Source: Dermacentor variabilis (Eukaryota > Arthropoda > Arachnida > Ixodida > Ixodidae). Taken from it: a DNA stretch of 64,000 nucleotides. The notes below the pieces were generated by a model that made no database searches, was not told the DNA's origin, and saw only the letters and a program-made list of their open reading frames with translations. The position numbers and the translations under genes were made by a program. This document shows positions 25,741 through 39,300 of this stretch, piece by piece (the first letter of the stretch is position 1; the number at the start of each line of letters is the position of its first letter). The stretch is taken from NCBI RefSeq assembly GCF_050947875.1, contig NC_134568.1:259109115-259173114 (forward strand). The letters are read 5' to 3'.

Positions 25741-25872
25741 GACAGATAAAATGTTTTATGGGTCCTAATTGAAGCAGTAGAAGTAGTGATAAAAACTTGT
25801 ATTGGGCAAATGAAATGCTTTATAGGTCCCAATAGGTGCAATATAACCAGTGATGGCATAAACTTGTATTGG
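25741..25872 (+). repeat. Imperfect tandem repeat, unit about 66 bases
   Basis: Copies 25741-25805 and 25806-25872 share 'aaatg.tttata.ggtcc.aat', 'agtgat' and the ending 'aacttgtattgg'. Related 'ggtcctata' pieces occur upstream from about 25615, so the array may have been longer. Confidence 0.6.
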
Positions 25873-26073
25873 TAGTATTGCTTGGCAAGAAGTCGACCAA
25901 GCAGACATATCAAACATTGAGAATGAAGGCACAAAAGGCATCGTTTTAATATAGAAATTGTGTTCCAAGCTGTTTATTTGTTGTATTGAGGATATTAGGT
26001 ACCGTTTGTTTCACTGCGTAATTTCGTAAAGATCAGAGCTGGCCGCCAGCACATATGTAGGAATATAGAGAGG

Positions 26074-26175
<102 letters not shown>

Positions 26176-27373
26176 ACGATTTGTTGTGAAAGTGCTGTCC
26201 TGTGTGTGAGCTATTTGGCAAGGCAGCCGCAACAATCACGATCAGCAAAGTCAGGGAGGCTTGACGTAGAAAGATACGCTTCAGAATTAACAATTAATGC
26301 ACCTTTGCAGAACAAACCACTTTGGTACACAGCGCTATTAGTTTTACCAGTGTATCAGGTCTATTGTATTATGCAATGGAACAATACAAGCTATCAGCTT
26401 TATTGATGTATCAGGTTTATCGTTTCATAATTCAGTAAGATGAAACCTATAGAACCCAATAAAATATTCCTATTATAATTTTTACTAGGGAATTATAAAC
26501 TTTTTTTTTACTAATTTAAGGGATTTGAGAATGTTTGCTTCACAACTTGTTCCAGCGCGGCGGAAACGATGGATGATGAACGAGTTAAGATATTCGACTT
26601 TACATTTTTTTTTTCGGTAAATGTAGATTCTCGACTTTGAAACCTTAGAAGAAATGGTGGAAAGCCTCAGAACACCATAAATAATTTACTTGTGATTGTG
26701 GTAAGCAAAAGGATCGACATTTCTGTTTGAAGCATTGTATAGCTGAGACTCCCTATGCTTAAAAACATTCAAAGTATCTTTCTAAGCTAGGAAGTGTTCT
26801 TTTGCGAGTCTCATTTATAAACTGCCATGTTTTCTATACGACCGGTACAGTGCTGTGGGGCTCAGCACAGCGTGTGAAAGCCGCCGAGGATGCTGCATAA
26901 AGGCTTGGGGAAAAGCTTCACAAGCAACGGAAATGGCTATTTGCTGGCAAACCGCTTCTAGGCTGTAGCAAAGAGTGCACTAGGCACCGTAGCGTAACTG
27001 TCTCAAAATTGCTTTCTTAGAATTGTGGTTGTGATTCCATCTGCAAGGTCGTATAATTATGTCTGCCAGCATTTTTTCTTTCTTTCTTTATGTTATGCTT
27101 GTGTGAATGTGCATGCGTGTGAAGCGCTAGCATTATTGGCTGTGGAAACAGCTGTATAATCTTTGGTTCTTTCATTGCCACTCTGTAACTCATGTCTGGT
27201 GCTCTAATTACAAAGTTTACATAGAAGTTCATTTATTAGCGTAATAATATTATATAATTTGAAAAAGAAAACTCAAGGGCACTTATATTGCGTGAACGTC
27301 CAAAGGAGCCGGGACGCACGACAGCACTCGCCGAAGTTACCGCAACGACTGGCAGCGCCGCGACGCGCGGCGC

Positions 27374-27539
27374 TATATATAGACCGGCGCCGCACCGTTG
27401 CCGCCTCCCGGCAACTGCAGCTTTTGCAACCACAACCTTTATCGGGAAACGTTTGCGGCGAACGCTATGCGCGAAGGCGAGCTTTCTGGTTCTTTTTTCT
27501 TTATTTCCCCCGCACGGTCGGCGCCGCGGATGCGCGGAG
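27374..27539 (+). promoter_or_regulatory. GC-rich promoter candidate with TATATATA and a strong donor
   Basis: TATATATA at 27374-27381 sits in CG-rich flanks. A consensus-quality donor GCGGAG|GTGAGC has its GT at 27540-27541, so a start near 27404 would make an exon of about 135 bases. An ATTGG box and CATGTGAC lie downstream at 27592-27612. It could be an alternative first exon of the TP53INP gene; no motif proves coding. Confidence 0.35.
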
Positions 27540-28730
27540 GTGAGCGCCATCTGGTGGTGCTTCAAGGAACCCAGCGGCCCCCACCTCCCGTTGATTGGCT
27601 GTGACCATGTGACTTTTTCCAGCATCTCCGGCCACGCCGCCGTATTTTCCGCTTCATGAGCCATATAATGCTTTCACATTAATATTATACCCTCGCTGCA
27701 AAATTCAAGTTATTTTTGTTCTGTTATGTAGCGTATCCTTCAGAAGAATTTTGGCAGTTATTTTTTACAGTAGCTATACGCCTCGTGCACCGCCTATAGA
27801 GACGCCACTGAAAGCCACCTAGCGGACGCTTCTAACAGTACACGCGGGAGCAGTAGCAGACGGCAACCCTTTGCAGCAAGGATGGCTGAAGTTCGCGGCT
27901 GCGATTTCTCCTTTGTTCGGGTGTCAGGCTGCTGCTTCTGCGGTGACAGCTGTACGGAATATGCTAACCTCTGTGCGAGCGGGTATGAACACGATGTTAC
28001 CGGTGTTTGGGACAACATGGTCCACATACGTGCAACGTGTGTCCCGCAGACAAACGCCATGAACTCCATTTACATGACGGGGAGCTCATGTTCACTAGCC
28101 GATAAATTTTGTTGAGTGATGCGATCTCTCGATGTTTTTTTTTATTCTACCCTTGCCGCAATGCTGCTTCTGTACCTGAATAATAAGCACTCGTCGTTAG
28201 TGCAGACTTATATCAAACAAATCCGCATGGTGCAATCTCTGCATATGCCGTTGTGATTTTTCTGCCGATGAATACATGTGACATCGCCGAATAAGTGCAG
28301 TCGAAGTCGCCTCAAGAAGAGTAATTGCCAATTTATTGATGGAAACGCGTACACTAGCCAACGAAGTCACCAAACACACGGGTTAATAAAAGCGCGTGTT
28401 AGTGCTGTACCGCCGAGGCGATTCTGCTGCATACGCCGATGAACTACCGTTCCCGCTGCAGTTTGTGCAACTTTAAGTTCCCCAAGATAGCTGCTTGTAA
28501 ACGTACAAAGCTAAAGACTGACTAACTTTTCAGTACTTTTTTATATTACTAGAGAGATGTGCCACATGATATATTTAAAGGCAGAGCAGCGCCAGTCAAA
28601 ATAGATGAGCGCTGGCGGCAAGGCCCGGTTTAGTCGTCTGCAGCGTAAGTAGAAAGAAAGAATTCAGTTGAGTACAAAACTCACATGCAAGAAGGGACTA
28701 CGTTGTGAAACAAACAAATCACTCGGCGTG

Positions 28731-30075
28731 TTAAAGGGACACTAAAGGTTACTATTAAGTCAACGTGGACTGTTGAAATACCATCACAGAAACCTCGAAA
28801 CGCTTGTTTCGTGCCAAGGAGAGACTTATTTTAAGAGAAAATGCGTTCTGAAGCGTCCGCGTACCTCTAGCGCAGTTCAAATCGCCCGCCTCCGATCGAG
28901 GAGTACTGACATCATGGTCTCATAGTGACGTTGCGCCATCGGTGAGTAGAACGGCGTCCGCAGACGGCGCTACGGCTTTTCTGCGCAAAACGCGAACGCG
29001 CGGCCAGAAACAGAGCCAAGACAGAGCCGACAGCAGAGCGAAAGCGGGAGTATGGTGGCTAGCGGAAGGAGAAACGAATTACGTCCCACATTACGTCTCA
29101 CGGCACACGGAGAGTCCGTTTTCGTTAAACTACAGGCTGCGTAGAGCTCGCAGCGTGGTCGGCGTGGTCTGTGAGAAGCGACGAGCCTTTTCGCACTCGC
29201 AACAGGGCATAAAAATGTGCGAATCGACGCAAAACTCGGCCTAGAAACGTGCTTCGCCACAGCCAGGGCTCAATACGACCCAAGCTGGCACGACCCAGAT
29301 GTCGTTTCCCGCACCGCCACCAGGCGCCGCTACTATACCTCAAGCTCCAGCGCAAGGCGCCCATAAGCTGGTACTTCATTCTATGACGCTAACTTCGACG
29401 CTCGTCGCAATGGACCCTGACACCGACAGATTGGCTCGCGATGGTGGGCTCAACTTCAGCGAATTGAGCACCGACGAGCGCGACCTGCTGCTGAGGGCTC
29501 GCACTGCCGGCGTCGTTGCGTACTACGACGGCGGCCTCGACACCGGCTATCCGGAGCGGGAAAGCAACGAGGGCTTCCCACGACATCACATGGACGTGGC
29601 ATTCTCGCTGCTTGTTCCAAATGAAAGTTTCGCGAGCCAGCAGAACCCTCACAGCACGACGCGATAACGAAACTACTGAAACTCCAAAGCGTGCGCGGCG
29701 CAGAGTCGAGCGCGCAGAGTCGAGCGAAAACGAAACCTTTCGAACACCCATATTACTGAAGGGTAACGTCAAAATGTTATTTTTTCTTAGAATCGAATAG
29801 ACGTAGACAAGTAGCATTTTTTTCCGTCTTATAATCGAATGAAATTATATTTTTAATACGAGTAGTTGAGTATTAGTAACACAAATTATGAGGAGTCCTT
29901 TCGTCATCGGGCTAGTACCGGAATGTCGCTGGGGGGTCTCAAATCGTGTCATGCATTTACCTCAATTTCTCGGCTACTAAAGCTCTGTTCGCGATTATAT
30001 TGACGCCTTAGACGTTCTAGAACATTGCTCTACCACTTTAACTTGAGTTTCTGGTAACCTTTAGTGTCCCTTTAA
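28731..30075. mobile_element. DNA transposon with 22-base terminal inverted repeats
   Basis: Ends are exact inverted repeats: TTAAAGGGACACTAAAGG plus TTAC at 28731-28752, and its reverse complement at 30054-30075. TTAA at both outer edges would fit a TTAA target site, as in piggyBac-type insertion, but the superfamily is not certain. The interior is GC-rich and holds two open frames, one described separately. Shorter elements with related TTAAAGGG ends lie at 41907-42422 and 55341-55997. The element lies in the probable first intron of the TP53INP gene. Confidence 0.85.
29299..29667 (+). CDS. Element-encoded hypothetical protein, 122 residues
   Basis: An ATG-to-TAA frame inside the TIR element. 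The middle of the protein looks like a genuine domain (MDPDTDRLARDGGLNFSEL, then STDERDLLLRARTAGVVAYY): acidic and helical, without transposase catalytic triad, zinc-finger or membrane motifs. An inner ATG at 29410 could be the true start. The coding-like part ends around residue 95, where a frameshift may have cut a longer protein. I do not recognise it. It is not transposase-like, so the element is probably non-autonomous or carries a captured or degenerated gene. Confidence 0.4.
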   Translation: MSFPAPPPGAATIPQAPAQGAHKLVLHSMTLTSTLVAMDPDTDRLARDGGLNFSELSTDERDLLLRARTAGVVAYYDGGLDTGYPERESNEGFPRHHMDVAFSLLVPNESFASQQNPHSTTR

Positions 30076-31659
30076 GTTTGCTCAGGCAGCATCGAGGTGT
30101 GGTGACTTCCCAAACGGGACGCGAACTTTTCAGCGAGAAATGGAACAAAAATACCATATGCAGCAGCTATTAGCAATTCTCGCCCTGAACTACCTATTTT
30201 CTAAACACATTTCCAAAAACGCAAACAATATCTAAGATGCCCTCGGGAGAAAAGACTAAAGCTGTTAAAGACGCACTTCCTTGGTATCGTTCCGATAAGA
30301 CACAGCGTGACTTATACCCTTTACAAACAAGGCAGGGTGAAAACGCAGCTCAAAAGAATTGACAAGAGTTATGCATGGAGCAATTAGCACGCAATTTGCA
30401 CGCAATTATGCGTGCAAAGCCACGCATAAAATAGATGTAAAAACATGAAGTGCGCGACAGCTGGTGCGAGGATTTACTGCGCCTCATGAAACCAACAATT
30501 TCAGTTCTTGCAAACTTCAGTAGCTTTAACATACAACGCAATGCGCTCGTGCAGTCGTGCTGCCTAGCTAGCGCAACGCGGTAAAGAAGCGGAAAACAAT
30601 ATAAGCGGCAAACAGCATTCCGAACTTTAGCGAAATGCCTTTAAACCTCATGCTGCACTGCAGACGGACTTCGTTGCTCACGCGTCTAACTATGATCGAG
30701 TGGAAAAAAAAACACCGACGAGACAAAAGAAAGGATCAGAACAAGAAATTCCCCTTCGAAGCGACGATCCATTTTTTGCTACCGTTGCTCCCGCTGATGA
30801 GGCTTTGCCGGGAATGATTAGAACCGTATCGCCGGCACGTTTTCACCGGTATTTGAGCCCCCCACCCTGCAACAATTCTTCTTCGGCATTCCCTGAAGCT
30901 TTGGCCACCCCACACGTGCGAATGGTGTTGCCTATCCTGGTCTGAAAACGTGAATAAGACAGAGAAGCACGATCAACGACATAAACTATGGCGCGCCAGG
31001 CTCCTCTCCCGCGTGTTCTGCGCAAGGCCGCCACCAGTGACGCGTCCGTCGGCGTCCACGGCACGTATATGTTTCGGGTAACATAATGCTTCCATGATGA
31101 ATCATTTGCACCATTTGTTAAAATTTCTATGCTACTATTTTTGAGGCATCAGCCATTCTTATTGTTGTCATGAATTTTGAAATATCAGGTAGCCTTCTAC
31201 ACCTCAGCTACGTATACAAATGAAAAAAAAATTCACCACAGTAATCAATTTAAAGGAGGTTCAGGTTGTGGTGGTGAATACATTTTTCTATTCCTTCAGT
31301 CTGGAAACAATTTCTTATGTAAATTAATTTAGCGGAAAATGACTCAAACGGTATGCAGTACAACTTGCTTTAAGGAACTGCAGTATGTATGAAATTATGT
31401 TTGATAGAATGAGATAATAGTGATGTATTCAAATGCACGCTGCATTTTTTAATATCATACGCCATACGGTATATGCCAGCATGCTGAGCTGTGCTGTTAC
31501 TCGTTCACGCGTTGACGCGCTGGCTCTGATTAATAATCCATGTACATTCAGGCAGGTGCGGAGACATGTATATTGACAACATAAATTTATAGTCTACTAT
31601 TCATTCTGTGTTCAAGCAACCTTATTCACTGAACTAAAGCAGTGAGTGGCCCCGGTTAT

Positions 31660-32467
31660 GTAGGCTACCGTTAATTAGACTCCGGTTTATTCAATTTTTC
31701 GGTTAATTCGATTCTGACCCAAGGTTCCAGCCGGCGTCCATGCATTTTTATGGGCTGAAATTTTCGTTATTTCGATATAAAATTGGCCATCGCCGGATAA
31801 TTAAAACTTGATCAGTCAGCACGCACGCGATTGACCTCTATGGTGGCCCTTTATAGAAACCTCTTTAGTGGCAGCATGTCTCGGCGGAGCTTAGCGGACA
31901 AAGAATGCGTTGAACATACGTCATCCTTCGGCCTGCCCTAGAAATATTTTCAAGCAATAACGGGCAACTCACAATGCTTGTTTACAGTATTTACGAGGTA
32001 CTAACGCGTGTATTTTTTTTTTTGGGGGGGGGGGAGGTCATTGGGGCCGAAACTTGCCTGCGCTGTGCAATCGGATGCGAAACCAAAACTACGTTCGCGT
32101 TGATTTCTATGCTTTACCCCATAACAGAGCTGTATTGCAGCGAAGCTGACTTTAGAAAACCGCCTGCTATTGTGCAATATATATCAGACCCTTGCCCATT
32201 TTCCTTGCTAAAAAGTCGGGTGTGCGTGAAATTTCTACATTGTTTAAGAGTTTTAATGTCATTTATACGTTAGTTTACTACTCTAGACACACAGAAAGCG
32301 GGCGCGCATTTGATACGGAGGCGTTTTAGAATTGTGCAAATGCTGCCAAATGAAACAGCAGTGTGTTTTGGCGTTTCTTTTCTTGATTTTGTTTAATTCG
32401 ACCCCCCGGATAATATGATCAATTTTGTCAGTCCCTTCAGCGTCTAATTAAAGGAAGTCAACTGTAG
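31660..32467 (+). mobile_element. Decayed pogo/Tigger-like DNA element, copy 2
   Basis: Second copy of the family at 8972-9766, same orientation. It begins 'ctaccgttaattagactccgg' and ends with 'ctaattaaaggaagtcaactg', which is an imperfect inverted repeat of the start. No transposase frame survives. Confidence 0.6.
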
Positions 32468-33149
32468 TTGTATAATTTCTGAAATAGTGAAAACTTATAT
32501 TCCCTTTGCACGTGAATTATGAACTGTCTATACATGTTTCGAATTTGCAGAACTTATTCCAGAGCTTCTGATACTCAATCGCAAGAATGACAAGGTGGTA
32601 GGATGTTGCTTTGGGCATTTTCTAGTGAGTCATCGTATTTAGAAAGGAATTATGTATCTATATTTATTGTGCCGTCAGTCATGTTGTGTTTTGCGTTGTG
32701 TTGATCACAGGCTTGAAGCACATGCACAGTGTATTTACTGGCGACGTGCATTACGAGAAAAGAAAAAAAACATGCTTTCGACATTGTTACTAGAATGCGG
32801 CACCTCAAAGGTCCCGTCAAACATGGTAGTGCCTTCGGTAAATTGGTCATCTATAGCAATACGTAGTACATTGAAGTGAAATGAAAACATGCTTAGTATG
32901 CAAGTGGGTGAATTCACCTGAAGCTCAGTTTCTGTTGCTTTTTCTTTGCCACCACTATACAGAACCGTCACGAAAAAATCGCGTCCATATTACCACTAAA
33001 GGGGATATATTGATCTGACTGGCTCAGTAGAACAGGGTTCTTCATATATTCAGTAGCAGGAGTCTAGTTGAGGTAATTCGCCCACCAATCTGTGTGGTGT
33101 CCTCTGAAAGTTTGGTTTAAGTTTTTCGCATTGCTTTTTCTCTGTGCAG

Positions 33150-33312
33150 GTAGACCTTTGAAAAGTCATCAAAAAGCATTGTGCATTGTGAGTCATGTTG
33201 AGCGGCATTGCTAGCTATTTTCTCAATGCCCCACCTACTCCAACTCCTGAAGATGATGTTAACTACCGAACCATGGAGGCTGAAGATGACTGGTTGCTTG
33301 TTGATGTCACAG
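33150..33312 (+). CDS. TP53INP: TP53INP start-codon exon
   Basis: The acceptor TTTTTCTCTGTGCAG ends at 33149, followed by 45 bases of leader, ATG at 33195, 39 codons and one base; the donor is CACAG|GTAAGG. It encodes the N-terminus with the WLLV motif. Confidence 0.9.
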
Positions 33313-36300
33313 GTAAGGTTAATCTCCATGATAGAAGCAAGCATGAAGTGTTTAAGCTAAAAAACAGACTGCAGTAAAATCACTTTCATTTTTATCTTAC
33401 AAAAGAAACATGTGGGCAAGAAAACAAGCAGTCTCAACAACTGCTCAACAAGCTTAGCCAAACCTGGGAGAAACAATGTCGGCAGCACCTAAACGATATG
33501 ATAGTGTACATTCAGAACTACATAATATGAAGTAGATTGCAAATTAGTAAATATGACATGAAATAGCTTGCATAACAAAGGCGTAATAAGCATAAACAAT
33601 TACAATGGTATAGATAACAAAAGTCTGATTTGGTAGCGTAGTTATGGTGACAATTATAATTTGTATGATGTGACTCGCATGTACATAAATATTAGTGTAA
33701 CTAAATGTGCAGTTTCAAATGTGGTAAAAAAAAGTGTCATGCATGACTGTGATACAACATACTACGACAAATTCATTGTTAACATCTAAAAAAAAAAGAA
33801 AACTAAAAGAGACTAACATGTAGTATAACCTTTCTTTTCTTTGATCTGCAAATGTGTTGCGTAGAGAAGAAAAGGTGTTGAGTTTAATTTTTTCATACAG
33901 TGGACTATTAAGAGATTTTAGGCAGAATTTGCATGGGAGTATCTGAGAACCATAATGTTTTTTCTGCACATAGGCAACATATAGATGCTTCTTTGTCACT
34001 TTTGATAGGGTGTTTAGTGGAATGATAGCTTCACTGGTTGCATTCTGTTTCCAGGTGAAATGAAACAGAGTGCAGCTATTTAACCATCATGACACATAAG
34101 TGTGATGCCTTATGTACAGCTTGTGCTATGAATTAGAATTTTAAGAAAAGTCTCTTATGGCTCTTCTACAGTGCTGCCCATGTGTGATCGTCATTCTCCT
34201 AATCTTATGTTTTTTTCACTATCCCCTTAGACACATACGGTTTGATCACTGCAGCAGTAAATGAAGTTAATCTCACATGCTTGAAATGTGAGATTAACTT
34301 GAATTTCATTTGATAAGGACTGCACATCTTTTGCCTGGAAAACATTATTTTGAAAACAACTAAACTCACATTGTTTATTTCACTTGTCTGGATAACAGCC
34401 ATGCTTTACTGTATAAGCAGCACATATTGTTATGAACATATTGTTTCCCATTGCTTGTGTTAGCAGTATATTTTTTCTTATGAAGACATGCATGCTTTTA
34501 TTGACACTGATGCAGATGGGGACAGTCCCCAGCTGGAAGTACCATGTGACCGACCATGCAGCCTTCCCACCACCTTGCACGTGGCTGTGGTGGACTCCTC
34601 TCAGGAGGCTACACCACCATCAAGTCCCTGTCCCATGGACGGGAGCTGGTAAGGGGTTCTGCCTTAACTTACAGCTTGAAATCAAGACTTTACGGGGCCA
34701 TGACATGGTCATCTGACTATTCTCAGTTTATCACTGTAACTACGAGTAGAGGGGCCAATATGGTTACACATACAAAGAACTGGGCTCTCCGTACACATTC
34801 TAACCAGAAATTTCTGTTTGAAATCACTGCCTCTAAGCTTCTCCTACTGACAGGGACTGCCATTTTGGCATGAAATATGTGACGTAGAAAAATGTGAAGT
34901 CACCGCTGTGTCAACTGCTTTGAAACAGTCTGAAACCACATTGGACGTCTTGCACCGCACACTCTGGCCCCCCAATGGTGCTGCAAGCAGCACCATTTGA
35001 GGGCCATTGCGCAATGACAGCAGCACAAAACAAAGAACACCTGCAGAAACTATCTTGCACATGCAAAATGAAACGACACACAGCTACCATGATGTATTCC
35101 CAACTCCTGTAATTGCTCCTGTTGCCTGCAGTACACAAAAGGATGTTCTTCGAGATTGGCTTCCGTTCCTCCAAGAGAGCCATAGCTAAGGGTGCTATTC
35201 ATTTCGTCACGAATTAGTGTTGCCAGACTTCCGTAAAATTCAAGTGTGATATTAAATAATTTTAATGCGAATATTTTGCCACACCAGATGCACTCAGGTT
35301 TTGTCAGCCTGCTGTGGAATGTGTACAGTTTAACATGTAATACATAATTCAAGTTCAAAAATGTGGTGTCATGGCCCCTCTAAGCAGGCAGTCTGCAAGA
35401 ACAGGGACGAAGTTGAAATCATTGGCAACATACAAGAGCAGAGATTTTAAACTCCGTAATACTGTTGGCAAGATAAGGCACATAAAAGCCAGGAACGTAA
35501 GTGGGGTAAACCTTATAAGGTTGAGACATAGGTAGCTAGCTCAGCCTGTCCGTGCTCGTAAGGAACTCTCTAGTCGAGGTCAGCACAATATGTGTGGGCA
35601 CGTGCAGGTATGTGACACCTCCGCCGTGCTTTGTGGCACGGCGGCCGGTGCACTTGGAGACATCCCCTCTGGAGAACCTGCTCATTGAGCACCCAAGCAT
35701 GAGTGTGTATGGACCACCGTGTCTGCGGGGCACACCACTGACTCCCCCGCCTTCCCCACCACCCAGCACTGCAGTCCCGGCCAGCCGCGCCCTGCCTGGT
35801 CCCAGACCGGCAGCACTGGCTGCCAGAGCGGGTGAGTGCCAGTTGCTTGCCTTCTTAAGCCTGCATCACTCGCATTGTAACTAAAAAATAGTCCATTAAG
35901 AAAGCCAGGTCCACAATTATGGACTGCTGAGAGTTCATACTTGGCAGTAAGTATTGGACAGCATTGTCTGTTCACTTTGGTAACCATTATATTTTTTAAC
36001 ATGATTGTATTGCATGCATCACTCGTAGATAATTATACAGAAAAAGGACATGATAGGTGAGCTGCTTTCTTTGTCAGCTTGATTGCAGTGCATGCCAATG
36101 TTTTGTGCAACAGAAAAGCAGCTGTCATGTTTGAAGTTTAGGTGCATATGCAGAATGATGGTTTGATTCCAAATGTGTTTCTGTGTGGATTTATTTGTAG
36201 ATGTGTGACATATGTGCATGTCTGCATGAGAATGATTTGCATAGTTCATTAATTTGTTATATTTGAACTGCCACTATGCCTGCATAGCTTATTCACTGCA

Positions 36301-39300
36301 TTTTGCATCAAATTCACACATGGTATGCAAATTTTATTGTAATAATGCCTATATTGCACAACATAGAAATATGCTCAGTTCAGTTAACAGAAGATTTTGT
36401 GAGAAATTATGCATCAGAGTAGATGCTTTTGAGGAATCAGTGCCATGTGGAAGCTGCGTGGCCATATGAAAGGGAACATGGCCTACAACACTTTATTAAA
36501 TAAACAAAGGAAGATTGTGTGTCAAAATAAAATAATGTGTATATAGATCTGCAATTTAAGGTGTGACTACTGAAAGTGACAGAAGTTCGCAAATCATTGA
36601 AGCAGACATCTAGATATGAAATCTAAGGACAGCAAGAGTAGCTTGCTTGCAGACAATTCTGAGGTCATTTTCTTATGTTGTTACATGAGCACTTTTACTG
36701 AACCACATCAGTGAAGATCAGTGAAGTGTTAGGGTATTTTTTTTTTGTGAGTTAATTCCTTTCTTACGTTGTTACACTAGCACTTTTACTGGACCACATC
36801 AGTGAAGTTTTTATTCATTTTGTTTGTACATAGTGCAGCCCTATTGGGCTATTGCAGGAGTGGGTGTGAAAAGCAGAATAATGACAAATAATAAAAGGCA
36901 AGATGAACAATACAGACCAGCTGAAAATACTAACTACCTATTAAATAATCACTATAATAAGTTTAAAGAAGGAGAACAAGTATGACCAGGCAAAGTATTC
37001 CAATGTTCAGTTACACAGGGAAAGAAACTATATTTAAAATTGTCCGTACGGGCCAAAGAAGGCATGTTGTCTACATGATAGTGGCTTCTAGTATCGGATG
37101 GATTAACAGGAGTTAGGTAATTATCTGAAGAAATCGGGCAAGAGGAGTTTATAATGCAATGCAGACACTTTAGCAATTCTATGCGTCGGCAACCTGTTGC
37201 AAGCCTAGGGATGAAAGCACTGTGGAAAGTGAAAAATCTCTATCGAACCTGTGGCATATAAAGTGAATCGCTTTCTTTTGGATGGCCTCGATTTGATTCA
37301 TGTCGCATTGTTTGTGCAGATTCCAGACAGGAGAAGCATATTATAGTAGTGGCCAGATTAGTGTTATATACATCAGTAGTTTAGTATTCCTTGGGGCTAT
37401 GGTCAACATGCGGCGCAGATAGCCTGGATTTTTCAGTGCCTTTGAGGTATTAAATATATGTGTTTGGACCAAGAAATGCTGGGTGTGAAAATAAGATCAA
37501 GGTATTTATATTCACTACCGCTCTGAAAGGGAGTACTAATAATTTTGTAAGTAAAAACGGAAGGCGCTGTTTTCTTGGTGAAAGCCATAACGATGGTTTT
37601 ACGAATGTTAATTGTCATTTGCCAAGTAGCACACCAAGAGCTAAAATTAGAAAGGGATTTTTGAATATGTAAATGGTCATAAAAGCAGCAAATTTTATAT
37701 TATATGCAGTCATCAGAGTACAAACATAAATTTTAGTTTATGTGATGAGGCAAATCATTTATAAAAATAAAGAAAGTGACAGATTCAACACAGAACCTTG
37801 TGGCACTCCTAAGGGCACTTCTGCCACTCTGGAATTAGCTCTGTTAAAGGACACAAATTAAGATCGATGGGAAAGAAAACTAGAAACCCACCTGAGAAAG
37901 TGGGAATTGTTAACGGTGGCATCAATTTTATACATCAATTTTGAATGAATCACTGTATCTAATACCTTTCAATGAAGATTGCGTCAATTTGGTTACCCCC
38001 TTTGAGGTTAATACAAGTGTCATGTGCAAATTCACTTAGATGTTTTAATGTGCTGATTCCACATCTGAAGCTGTGCTGCACATTAGTTCGCAATTTATGC
38101 GACTCAAGGTATTCCATAATGTGTTTGTAAATAATGTGCTCTTTCATTTTACATGAATAAAATGTTAAATAAATCTGTCTATAATTAGATATTATGTTTG
38201 TCACCGGTCTTGAATAAAGGAAGAATTTGAGCATTTTCCAGGATGAGGTAGAGGATGCCAGGGACTTGCGAACTGTAACAGTAAGGTAACAACAGGTCCG
38301 TAATAAGTGCCGTACCAAAAACAAGTTCAAAATGCCATCAGACCCAGCGGACTTCTTAATATTGAGTTTCAGTATTAAGTTCAAAACACCCTCTTCGGTT
38401 ACATTAATGTCATTGATGGACACGTCACTACGAACATTAGTGTCTGGTTGGATGACGTTGTCACGAGTAAAAATGGACTGGAAATACTCATTTGCATTTG
38501 ACATATGAAATGGATCATTGGTAAAATCATTGTTAATCACCATAGAAATGGCTGTCGTATCAAGTGGTAAAAAAAACGACCAAAATTTACACGTGTTAAT
38601 TTTTAGCAGGTCCTGCAGCTGCAGACGGAAGAAGAAATCCATAGCAGAGTTAATTTTCAGTCTGAGCTCATCTTTGGCTTTAATGAAACTTATTATGGCT
38701 GCCTGACTGTTTGGGTGCCTCTTACACTTTGACCTATTTACGCGCCGTGTTAGATGTAATATATCTCGCGTCATCCAAGAAATTTTCATATTTTTCTTGT
38801 TTGGTTTGAAAAGACAAACACTGCATACATTTTTTGACCAAGCATTCAAACTATCTTACTGATGCGTTAACATCACAAATAGAACCTAGTGCAACAAATT
38901 CTTCAAAACCATCAGACAGACTGTCTATTATTGAAACATCATCCGTGCGATTAAAATCGGGAAATGTATAGAAAACAAAATTCTGTTTAGTAACCAAGAA
39001 ATTTCAGTTAAGTTCAGAGAAGTGTTAAGGTATTTCTTTCGCCTGGCATCAAATATGATTAAAGTGATGCAGTTTGTTGCTTCTGGCCTGCAGAAAATTG
39101 CTAAGCATGTGAAAAAAGAAAGAACTTAATACATGTCCATACAAAAAGCGCTGTGTATTTGTTATACTTCGCTAAACATTACTAAATTAGGTAATAAGCG
39201 AGAAGTATCGGGAGAACGGAGAGGCTCAATCTTTAGTAAGAACCATATGAAGACAATGGAACCAAGGAAAGCATAGCAAAAATTACCTTTTTTAATGATT

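Noticed and set aside
27288..27659. 123-codon frame in the GC-rich island
   Set aside because: No motif, overlapping frames on both strands, and a strong splice donor falls inside it.
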